Positions 17,639 to 24,950 of a DNA stretch of 64,000 nucleotides are shown here, piece by piece. Position 1 is the stretch's first letter, and every line of letters begins with the position of its first letter. The notes under the pieces are model-generated. The model ran no database searches and was not told the DNA's origin. It saw only the letters and a list, made by a program, of their open reading frames with translations. This DNA is from Paenibacillus sp. J31TS4 (lineage in GTDB: Bacteria; Bacillota; Bacilli; Paenibacillales; NBRC-103111). The position numbers were made by a program, and so were the translations under genes. The DNA lies in assembly GCF_018403265.1 (NCBI RefSeq), contig NZ_BOSI01000002.1, positions 310,001 to 374,000 on the forward strand. Reading direction: 5' to 3'.

Positions 17639-18445
17639 TCAGGAATGAACCTGACGCGACTTGCGGTATTGCAAGAGCTCGCTCACGGTTACGAACCGGA
17701 AGCCCCGCTTTTGCAGCTCGGGAAGAATTTCCTTCAAGGCGGCCGCGGTTTGGGGATGGCGCTCCACATGATCGTGGAACAGAACGATGTCCCCGTTGCG
17801 GGCGTTGCTCAGCACCTTGCCCACGATCTTGTCCACGCCGGGAGACTGCCAGTCCTTCGTATCCTGGTGCCAGGACCAGAGTACCGTCAAGTACCCAGCC
17901 TCGCGGGCCGCCTGTACGAGCGTCTCGCTGTAATAGCCGCCCGGAGGGCGGAATAGATGCGGGCGCTGGCCGGTAACGGACTGGATGCTCTCCTGGGTCC
18001 GGCGAACCTCGTCGCGGAACCGGGAGACGCTGGCCTGCTTGCGGAAGTAGCTGTGATGATACGTATGGTTGGCGAGCTCGTGCCCTTCCGCCAGCTCGCG
18101 CTTGACCAGCTCGGGGAACTTGTCGACCCGGTTGCCGACGACGAAAAAGGTGGCGTGTGCGTTGTATTCCTTCAGCAGATCGAGAATAATCGGCGTTTCG
18201 GTCGGATCGGGACCGTCGTCGAAGGTCAGGGCGATGACCTTTTCCTCCGTCGGCACCTCCCAGACAATTTCTCCCCGCGCTTCGTAATAGTCTCTCCCCC
18301 GATCGCGTTCCGCTCCCGCCTGCTGGGAGGCGGGACCGGCAGCGGGGGCGGCGGCAGCGGCGCCCGGACCGGAGCCGGCGGAGAACAGGGGAAGCGCTGT
18401 GAGAAGGAGTATGGCGGCGGCAGCGGCAATCAATTGGCGATGCAT
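17639..18445 (-). CDS. Secreted polysaccharide deacetylase (NodB domain, CE4)
   Basis: 268 residues with an N-terminal signal peptide (about 1-35, very Ala-rich). NodB homology motifs are complete: TFDDGP at 74-79 with the catalytic and metal Asp, the metal His pair H127 and H131 in HTYHH, RPPGG at 166-170, and a late FHDH with the catalytic His near 218. It should deacetylate peptidoglycan or another N-acetylated glycan outside the membrane. Its relatives include PdaA/PdaB-like sporulation and germination enzymes; I cannot decide among them. It diverges from another deacetylase-like gene. Confidence 0.92.
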   Translation of the reverse strand: MHRQLIAAAAAILLLTALPLFSAGSGPGAAAAAPAAGPASQQAGAERDRGRDYYEARGEIVWEVPTEEKVIALTFDDGPDPTETPIILDLLKEYNAHATFFVVGNRVDKFPELVKRELAEGHELANHTYHHSYFRKQASVSRFRDEVRRTQESIQSVTGQRPHLFRPPGGYYSETLVQAAREAGYLTVLWSWHQDTKDWQSPGVDKIVGKVLSNARNGDIVLFHDHVERHPQTAAALKEILPELQKRGFRFVTVSELLQYRKSRQVHS

Positions 18446-18646
18446 AGAAGAACCTCCGTCCGTTGTGGGATAGGCCTATGGGGTAGCGTTGGCCGGACGG
18501 ACACGTTTCATGCGCCGGTGCCCCGCCAGCGGCCGGGTAGTTATTGGCAGGGGGCCGCCTGCAAGAATCCGCTCCCCCGGGCTCACCCTAGAAAAGAAAC
18601 GTAGGGACGGACCGGGCGGTGCCGTGCCAAGAGGAGGAGCGAAGCG

Positions 18647-20071
18647 ATGGACAAATGGAAGAGGAACGGAGGCCGGACGGCCGAAGCCGCAAAGGACCGG
18701 GCGGGGGGGCGTTACCGCAGGGCCGGTAGAAGCCTAGGAGGACTTCTGCTGGCAGGCAGCCTGCTACTGGGATTCGGCCCTGCGCAGGAGGCCGGAGCGA
18801 ATCCGTTCGTCCGTCCGGCGGTCTGGGGACAGGTGCCTTCCGGGGAGGAGAGCAGTGCCGGCTATACCGATCCCGTCAAGCGGGTCGCGATCGTCATCGA
18901 TGACGCGGGCAACAGCATGAAGGGAACGAAGGAGATGCTGGCGCTGCCGTTCAAGCTAACCATCGCGGTTATGCCTTTCCTCTCCTCGACCAAGGAGGAT
19001 GCGGAAGCCGCGTTTCGTGCTGGCCATGATGTCATCGTCCATTTGCCGATGGAGCCGAAGAGCGGCAAGAAGAGCTGGCTCGGTCCCGGCGCCATCACGA
19101 CGGATATGACCGACGAGCAGATCCGGGCCGCGGTGCGGGCCGCGCTGGACGATGTCCCTCACGCGATCGGCATCAACAACCATATGGGGTCCAAGGCGAC
19201 GGGCGACCCCCGCGTGATCCACGCGGTACTGGAAGTGTGCCGCGAACGCGGGGTATTCTTCCTCGACAGCCATACCAATTACCGGAGCATCGTCTCCAAG
19301 GTAGCCCGAGAGGTCGGCGTGCCGAGTCTCGACAATCATCTATTCCTGGACGATGTGAAGAGCAAGTCCCACATGGAAAAGCAATTCACCCAAATCCGCG
19401 AGCATCTGAAGGTGCATGAGCCCTGCATTGCGATCGGACATGTCGGCGCGGGGGGACAAAAGCTCGCCGAGGTACTCGGGGAGCGGGTGCCCGAGATGAC
19501 GATCAGCCAAGGTGTTCGATTCGTGGGCGTCCGGGAGCTGTTCGCCGATAAGACCGCTCCCGTTAAGGGCAGCACTCTCGAAGCCGGGGGGCGGGGAGAG
19601 ACGGCGTCCGGAGGCTCGCCGATGGCGGAGGCAGCAGCGAAGGATGCAGGGGCAGCAGGCGATAAGGGAAAAGAGGAAGCCGAGGCGCCGGCAAGCCCTC
19701 CGGTTGCCGCGACAGTGAGAGACGGCAAACCCGGCGGCCCCTCTCCCGCCACGGACGAGCCGGGGACGAGCGGCGTGCTGCTGGAGGGAGCGCTCCTGCA
19801 TACGATGCAGAAGGAGATTCGCACTAAGCTGAAGGCGCATTACGGGGAGGAGTACATCCAGTATGACTGCGAACGAATCTCGGGCATCCGCAAGCAGACG
19901 AACGGAGCCGGCGCCGCCGAATATGAGGTGACGGTCCGTCTGCGCAAACGGTCGGGAACGGACCCCATGCTCGTCAAGCTGCGGTTCCGCACTGATTCCG
20001 CCGGCGCCCTAGTCTTTGTTTCTATGACGGACGAGCCGCTGCCCGCCGCTTTTTCCTGCTCGTCGCTCTGA
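18647..20071 (+). CDS. Divergent polysaccharide deacetylase (YibQ/DUF610-like) with extra C-terminal domain
   Basis: 474 residues. A basic start and a hydrophobic segment (about 25-48) suggest export. The NodB-like fold of the divergent family spans about 80-305: [54 protein letters not shown]. An Ala/Gly/Pro linker (about 310-390) leads to an extra domain of about 80 residues ([29 protein letters not shown]) that weakly recalls DUF3888. The ATG at 18647 follows AGGAGGAG. The family is thought to be exported; its enzyme activity is not well established. Confidence 0.82.
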   Translation: MDKWKRNGGRTAEAAKDRAGGRYRRAGRSLGGLLLAGSLLLGFGPAQEAGANPFVRPAVWGQVPSGEESSAGYTDPVKRVAIVIDDAGNSMKGTKEMLALPFKLTIAVMPFLSSTKEDAEAAFRAGHDVIVHLPMEPKSGKKSWLGPGAITTDMTDEQIRAAVRAALDDVPHAIGINNHMGSKATGDPRVIHAVLEVCRERGVFFLDSHTNYRSIVSKVAREVGVPSLDNHLFLDDVKSKSHMEKQFTQIREHLKVHEPCIAIGHVGAGGQKLAEVLGERVPEMTISQGVRFVGVRELFADKTAPVKGSTLEAGGRGETASGGSPMAEAAAKDAGAAGDKGKEEAEAPASPPVAATVRDGKPGGPSPATDEPGTSGVLLEGALLHTMQKEIRTKLKAHYGEEYIQYDCERISGIRKQTNGAGAAEYEVTVRLRKRSGTDPMLVKLRFRTDSAGALVFVSMTDEPLPAAFSCSSL

Positions 20072-20174
20072 GATCTCTTTTTTCGTCTTCTTTTTCCGGC
20101 TATCCGCGGGTGGTGATTTTGATGTACAATGTGGGGAATGTCACACTATACTCCATCCGAAGAGGAACTCATTT

Positions 20175-21131
20175 ATGATGCAGATAGAGGATTCCGTGTT
20201 TTCCCCTTACCAAACGTTCTCACGTGAAGAATGGGCCAAGCTGAGAGACTTGACCCCGCTGCCGCTGACCGAAGAAGAGCTGGAGCAGCTCCGCGGCATT
20301 AACGAGCGCATCTCGCTCGAGGAAGTCCGGGACGTCTATCTCCCGTTGTCCCGGCTGCTCAATCTGTACGTAGGCGCAACCCAAAAGCTATATCAGGCGA
20401 CCGATACGTTCCTGGGCAAGCACGCCAAAAAAACGCCCTATATTATCGGGATCGCAGGCAGCGTCGCTGTCGGCAAAAGCACGACCGCCCGCGTTCTGCA
20501 GACTCTGCTGTCGTACTGGCCGAACCATCCCAAGGTCGATCTCGTGACGACCGACGGCTTTCTATATCCGAACGAGGTGCTGGAGGCCCGGGGCTTGATG
20601 AAGCGCAAGGGCTTCCCCGAGAGCTACGACACCCGGCGGCTGATCAAATTTTTGGCGGAGATCAAGTCCGGCTTCAAGGAAGTCAGCTGCCCGATCTATT
20701 CCCACCTCTCGTACAATATCCTGCCCGATCAGCAGCAGGTCATTCGCCAGCCCGACATTCTTATCGTCGAGGGAATCAATGTCCTGCAGGCGAACCGCGA
20801 CCGTTCGGGCGGCAGCATGCCGCAGGTGTTCGTTTCGGACTTTTTTGATTTCTCCATCTACGTTGATGGGGAGGAGAGCAACATCCGGCAGTGGTACATC
20901 GACCGGTTCCAGGTTCTCCGGGATACGGCGTTCCGCAATCCCGATTCTTATTTCCACCGGTACGCGGAGCTGACGCGCGAGGAGGCGACGGAGACGGCAA
21001 CGCAGATCTGGCGGGAGATCAACGAGGTCAATCTCGTGAAGAATATCCTGCCGACGCGGTTCCGAGCCGACCTCATTCTGACCAAGGGGGCGCATCATGC
21101 AATTGAGCAGGTGCGCCTGAAAAAGCTGTAG
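20175..21131 (+). CDS. coaA: Pantothenate kinase, type I
   Basis: Catalyses the first and regulated step of coenzyme A synthesis, pantothenate to 4'-phosphopantothenate. 318 residues, full length. The P-loop GSVAVGKS lies near 95-102; [12 protein letters not shown] near 122-133, the pantothenate/CoA region [13 protein letters not shown] near 148-160 and [11 protein letters not shown] near 195-205 are intact. Type I enzymes are feedback-inhibited by CoA. ATGs at 20175 and 20178 are both possible behind GAGGAAC. The next gene starts 17 bases later. Confidence 0.96.
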   Translation: MMQIEDSVFSPYQTFSREEWAKLRDLTPLPLTEEELEQLRGINERISLEEVRDVYLPLSRLLNLYVGATQKLYQATDTFLGKHAKKTPYIIGIAGSVAVGKSTTARVLQTLLSYWPNHPKVDLVTTDGFLYPNEVLEARGLMKRKGFPESYDTRRLIKFLAEIKSGFKEVSCPIYSHLSYNILPDQQQVIRQPDILIVEGINVLQANRDRSGGSMPQVFVSDFFDFSIYVDGEESNIRQWYIDRFQVLRDTAFRNPDSYFHRYAELTREEATETATQIWREINEVNLVKNILPTRFRADLILTKGAHHAIEQVRLKKL

Positions 21132-21148
21132 GGAAGGGGAGCGAACGC

Positions 21149-21706
21149 ATGGACACGCACCTCGGGCACGCTTCCAGCCGTCCGGTCTTTTCGCTGATCG
21201 CCGCTATGGACCGCGGCCGGGTCATCGGATGCGCGGGCGGCATACCTTGGCGGCTGCCGGAGGAACAGGCCTATTTCCAACGGGTGACCATGGGAGCGCC
21301 CGTTATTATGGGAAGGCTCACCTACGAATCGATCGGCCGGCCGCTGCCGGGCCGGGACAACATTGTGGTGACCCGCAGCTCGGGGCTTAATCTGCCCGGC
21401 TGCCGTCTGGCGGCCGGTCCCGGTGAAGCGGCATCGCTGGCGGCGGGAGCGCCGGAGGCGTTCATCATAGGCGGGGAAGAGATCTACCGCCTCTTTCTGC
21501 CCCTGGCAGACCGGATGTATCTGACGCATATCGACGCGTCATTCTCAGGAGATGCATTCTTTCCTGCCTGGGAGCCGGACGAATGGCGGCTCGTCTCGGA
21601 GGAGCCAGGGGGGACCGGCGACCGAAACGGGTACCGTTATACATATGCGCGTTATGAGCGAATCCGGGCAGAAGAGGCGGGCATAAAGCCCTCCCCCTCA
21701 TCGTAA
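21149..21706 (+). CDS. folA: Dihydrofolate reductase
   Basis: NADPH-dependent reduction of dihydrofolate; 185 residues, with N-terminal and C-terminal additions to the ~160-residue core. Core motifs: VFSLIAAMDRGRVIG, GGIPWRLPEEQAYF with the substrate-binding acidic residue, PVIMGRLTYESIGRPLPGR, AFIIGGEEIYRLFLP. The usual Lys/Arg in MGRKTF is Leu here (MGRLTY). No thymidylate synthase gene is next to it; it is coupled to coaA instead, a less common neighbour. It ends in a terminator. Confidence 0.93.
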   Translation: MDTHLGHASSRPVFSLIAAMDRGRVIGCAGGIPWRLPEEQAYFQRVTMGAPVIMGRLTYESIGRPLPGRDNIVVTRSSGLNLPGCRLAAGPGEAASLAAGAPEAFIIGGEEIYRLFLPLADRMYLTHIDASFSGDAFFPAWEPDEWRLVSEEPGGTGDRNGYRYTYARYERIRAEEAGIKPSPSS

Positions 21707-21740
21707 AAAGCCGCTTTCTCTATGGGAGAGCGGCTTTTTC
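21705..21740 (+). terminator. Intrinsic terminator overlapping the folA stop
   Basis: AAAAAGCCGCT (21705-21715) pairs with AGCGGCTTTTT (21729-21739); the stem begins within the stop codon. Confidence 0.9.
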
Positions 21741-21878
21741 CCTTGAGGACCCTTTCTAAGGTGGATGCTTGCTCCTGCTTTCTTATAGGCAAAATCTATA
21801 TATATTATACATATTATATATTTCACCTATATAGTTGGTTGGCGGATAATGGAGCCATGACGAAGGAGGATGAGAGGG

Positions 21879-22688
21879 ATGACAAGCAAGGAACAGAAAT
21901 GGGACGCGCAGCACTACGACGGAAAGATGGGCTTCGTTGCGAAGCTCGGGGCAGGTGTGCTCGAGCTGCTGGACGCTCGGCCGGAAGAGCGTGTGCTTGA
22001 CCTCGGATGCGGCACCGGAGCGCTGACGAACGAGCTGGCAAGCCGGGGCGCTCAGGTGGAGGGGATTGACCTGTCCGAGGAGATGATCGAAGCAGCCAAA
22101 GCCAACTATCCGCATATTCCGTTCGCTGTGGAGGATGCGCATAGTTATCGGGCGGATGCTCCCTTCGATGCCGTCTTCTCGAATGCGGCGCTGCATTGGA
22201 TGCGGCAGCCGGAGCGGGTGATCGAGGCCGTAGCCGCCAATCTTCGTCCCGGCGGGAGATTCGCCGCCGAATTCGGGGGAGCGGACAACGTAAGCGCGAT
22301 CGTCTCGGCGATCGGGGGCGTATTAGAGGAGCGGTTCGGCATCGACGCGGATTCCCGGAACCCCTGGTATTATCCGACAATCGGAGAGTACGCGTCGCTT
22401 TTGGAGCGGCAGGGGTTCCGGGTCCTGTCCGCGGAGCACTTCGACCGGCCCACACCGCTGCCGGAGGGAGATCGGGGGCTGAGAAACTGGCTGGACACCT
22501 TCGCAGGCATCTTCTTCGCCGGTCTGACGGAAAGCGAGCGGGAAGAGGCGTACCGGGAGATTGAGGAGCGTGCGAGGCCCAAGCTGTACCGGGACGGCTG
22601 CTGGTACGGGGATTACCGGCGGCTGCGAATTTTGGCCGTATTAAAGACGCCCCGCGCCCGTTCTCATTCGGCCAGGTCCGAGGTATAA
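21879..22688 (+). CDS. Class I SAM-dependent methyltransferase, trans-aconitate methyltransferase-like
   Basis: 269-residue Rossmann methyltransferase. The SAM-binding motif I VLDLGCGTGALTNEL lies near 40-54, an acidic end of strand 2 (VEGIDLSEEMIEAAK) near 62-76, and SNAALHWM near 102-109. The last of these is typical of trans-aconitate 2-methyltransferase-like and BioC-like enzymes. The small-molecule substrate is unknown. I take ATG 21879, eight bases after AAGGAGGA; an ATG at 21870 sits directly on the RBS. An AT-rich stretch (about 21785-21830) upstream probably carries the promoter. Confidence 0.88.
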   Translation: MTSKEQKWDAQHYDGKMGFVAKLGAGVLELLDARPEERVLDLGCGTGALTNELASRGAQVEGIDLSEEMIEAAKANYPHIPFAVEDAHSYRADAPFDAVFSNAALHWMRQPERVIEAVAANLRPGGRFAAEFGGADNVSAIVSAIGGVLEERFGIDADSRNPWYYPTIGEYASLLERQGFRVLSAEHFDRPTPLPEGDRGLRNWLDTFAGIFFAGLTESEREEAYREIEERARPKLYRDGCWYGDYRRLRILAVLKTPRARSHSARSEV

Positions 22689-22761
22689 TCAAGGCAACCG
22701 CATGATAATACAAGTTGTAAGACAGGTAATGTATACAAATACAAGGAAAGCAGGGTGAACG

Positions 22762-24045
22762 ATGGAGAAGCAATTGGAGAAGCTGGCGCTAGACGGAGGG
22801 AAGCCGGCGCGCAGCAAGCCGCTGCCGCCGAACTACCCGGGAGCGGTCGTCATGGGAGAGGAAGAGGCGGCGTATGCCGAGCGGGTCATCCGGGCCCAGT
22901 CTCCCTTTCGCTTCTATGGAGCGAACCCGCTGGGTGCCGTAGACGCGCTTGAGGAAAGAATGATGCAGGATCTTGGGGTTCCGTACGCGCTCGGCGTCAC
23001 TTCCTGTACGGCAGCGCTCGTCGTCGCGCTCAAGGCGCTAGGCATCGGCTACGGGGACAAGGTCATCGTGCCGGCCGTTACGTTCCTAGCGACGCCTGGA
23101 GCGGTCGTCTGTGCCAACGCAGTTCCGGTATTCGCCGACGTGGACGAGAGCTTGAATCTGGATCCGTCCGCGCTGGAGCGGGTGATTGATGACGAGGTCA
23201 AGGCGATTATCACGGTTCCGATTCTCGGCAATCCGTGCGACATGGATCCAATTCTGGCCGTGGCCCGCAAGCACGGCATTCCGGTCATCGAGGATGTCGC
23301 CCAGTCGCTCGGGACCTCCTACCGGGGCAAACCCGCAGGCACACTCGGCGAGCTGGGCGTCTACAGCTTCCAGATGAACAAGATTCTGACAGCCGGCGAA
23401 GGCGGAGCCGTCGTCACCCGCGACGCCAAGCTGTACGAGAGGGCCGCACGCTACCATGATCAGGGCCTCGTCCGCCCACAGCTCAAGGAACGGTTTGGCC
23501 TGCAGCCGAACGAGGAGACGGACGCGTTCGTCGGCCAGAATTACCGGATGAGCGAAGTGACCGGGGCGATTCTGGTGGAGCAGTGGAACAAGCTCGAAGG
23601 GCTGATCGCCGCCATGAAGAGCAGCCACCGCAAGCTGAAGCGGCAGCTGGAGGAGCGCCTGCCGGGCATCGTCTTCCGCTCGTCTCCCGACGAGGACGGC
23701 GACATCGGCTCCAATCTCGGCCTGCTGCTTCCGACTGCCGAAGCGGCCGGACGGTTCATGCAGGCGATGGCGGCAGAGAATATTACCGCGCATACACTCT
23801 ACGGCGGGCGGCCGGTCTATATGGTGCCCCAGCTGTTCCATCAGCGGACCGCGGAGAAGGACAGTTTCCCGTTCAACGCGCCGTTCAAGAACCCGATCCG
23901 GTACACGGAGGACATGTGTCCGCGCGCCGTCGACCTGATCCCCCGAATGGTGTTCGTTCCCATCAGCCCGCTGCTCACCGACGAGGATTTGGAGGAAGTG
24001 ACGGAAGGTATCGTCAAAGTCTACCGGTCACTCCGCCTTGCCTAA
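22762..24045 (+). CDS. DegT/DnrJ/EryC1/StrS family PLP-dependent protein
   Basis: 427-residue fold-type I PLP protein, the family of sugar aminotransferases and some dehydratases. The cofactor lysine is K207 in SFQMNKILTAGEGG; the PLP-ring region SCTAALVVALKALG lies near 76-89 and the Asp-containing strand PVIEDVAQSLGTSYRGK near 175-191. The family makes amino sugars or aminoglycoside precursors in glycan or antibiotic clusters, but no sugar-nucleotide genes are nearby. It follows the methyltransferase by 73 bases and ends in a strong terminator, so the two may be one short operon. Confidence 0.88.
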   Translation: MEKQLEKLALDGGKPARSKPLPPNYPGAVVMGEEEAAYAERVIRAQSPFRFYGANPLGAVDALEERMMQDLGVPYALGVTSCTAALVVALKALGIGYGDKVIVPAVTFLATPGAVVCANAVPVFADVDESLNLDPSALERVIDDEVKAIITVPILGNPCDMDPILAVARKHGIPVIEDVAQSLGTSYRGKPAGTLGELGVYSFQMNKILTAGEGGAVVTRDAKLYERAARYHDQGLVRPQLKERFGLQPNEETDAFVGQNYRMSEVTGAILVEQWNKLEGLIAAMKSSHRKLKRQLEERLPGIVFRSSPDEDGDIGSNLGLLLPTAEAAGRFMQAMAAENITAHTLYGGRPVYMVPQLFHQRTAEKDSFPFNAPFKNPIRYTEDMCPRAVDLIPRMVFVPISPLLTDEDLEEVTEGIVKVYRSLRLA

Positions 24046-24061
24046 CCGTCGGCGGCTCTAC

Positions 24062-24098
24062 AGCCCTGCTCTTCCGTGTGGAAGAGCAGGGCTTTTTT
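24062..24098 (+). terminator. Intrinsic terminator after the DegT-type gene
   Basis: AGCCCTGCTCTTCC (24062-24075) and GGAAGAGCAGGGCT (24080-24093) form a perfect 14-bp stem with a GTGT loop and six T. Confidence 0.95.
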
Positions 24099-24225
24099 GC
24101 ATGTTCTGGCCGGACGATACCGGAGCCAGGGACGAGCGGTGCCCTTGTGCTGGAAAAAAACAGATGCGGCAGGGAGGAAAAATAGATCTTTTAACGAATA
24201 CTCTAACCCCGGGGGGAGTTCGCAA

Positions 24226-24699
24226 ATGAACGGAAACGAAATTTATATTGTGATTGTCATCGTTGCTGCTTTGGTGTTATGGAGAAGAACGAGAAGTATG
24301 TATCGCCCGATCCGCGGAAACGGTATTCGGATTTTGATCCCGATGCTGTTCATGCTTCCAGGAATGAGTCTAATCTTCAATCCGGACGTGTCTGAGCCTG
24401 TGTGGGAATTTTGGATCGCCTTTGGAATCGGGATGGTGTTTTCCATCCCGCTGATTTGGACGACGAGCTACGAGGTGAGGGAAGATAACCGCATTTACGC
24501 AAAGAAAAACTGGGGGTTTGTCGTTGCCTTCGTCGGAATTTTGCTTATCCGGCTTATCCTTAGGCAAGAACTGACAAACATAGATCCTATGGGGAAAATG
24601 GCACTCTTTATGATGGTCGCCTTCGGCTATATCATTCCATGGAGAATTGTGTCGTATATCAAGTTCCGCCGCATCCAAGGAACTATTCCATCCGTCTAA
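24226..24699 (+). CDS. CcdC-like multi-spanning membrane protein (DUF1453)
   Basis: 157 residues with about four to five membrane helices (near 6-20, 34-50, 60-78, 95-113 and 125-142). It resembles B. subtilis CcdC of unknown function (MYRPIRGNGIRIL, WTTSYEVREDNRIYAKKN). The ATG at 24226 is placed by GGGGGGAG at 24211-24218; an in-frame upstream ATG at 24076 lies in the preceding terminator and is rejected. Codon use is more AT-rich than its left neighbours. The ccdA gene is not present. Confidence 0.85.
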   Translation: MNGNEIYIVIVIVAALVLWRRTRSMYRPIRGNGIRILIPMLFMLPGMSLIFNPDVSEPVWEFWIAFGIGMVFSIPLIWTTSYEVREDNRIYAKKNWGFVVAFVGILLIRLILRQELTNIDPMGKMALFMMVAFGYIIPWRIVSYIKFRRIQGTIPSV

Positions 24700-24728
24700 A
24701 AGGAATCCGCAAGGGTTTCTTTTTTTTG
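24699..24728 (+). terminator. Terminator after the CcdC-like gene
   Basis: AGGAATCC, loop GCAA, then GGGTTTCT with wobble pairs and eight T. It begins right at the stop codon. The following ~220 bases to 24950 hold no gene I can support. Confidence 0.7.
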
Positions 24729-24950
24729 TTTCGGCAAAAACGGGCTACAACTTGGAATGAGGCAGCGTATCCAAACAATCAGGAATGGTTCACGTCTCAA
24801 GTCGCGCCCGACATTCCGGTGCCGACCCGGGGATCCGGAACGCCCTATATAAGAAAAACGACCTACCTAAATGAGCCTACCCATAAACGGAGCGGCATAG
24901 TAGAATTGGAAATGAAAGTGCTTACATTAATATAGTTAGGAGATGAATAC

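Noticed and set aside
24076-24225. Longer start for the CcdC-like gene at 24076
   Set aside because: The extension lies in the preceding terminator; GGGGGGAG at 24211 fits ATG 24226.
24906-24933. Promoter TTGGAA-16-TAATAT before the mosaic surface gene
   Set aside because: The expected transcription start would fall in the RBS, leaving no usable leader.
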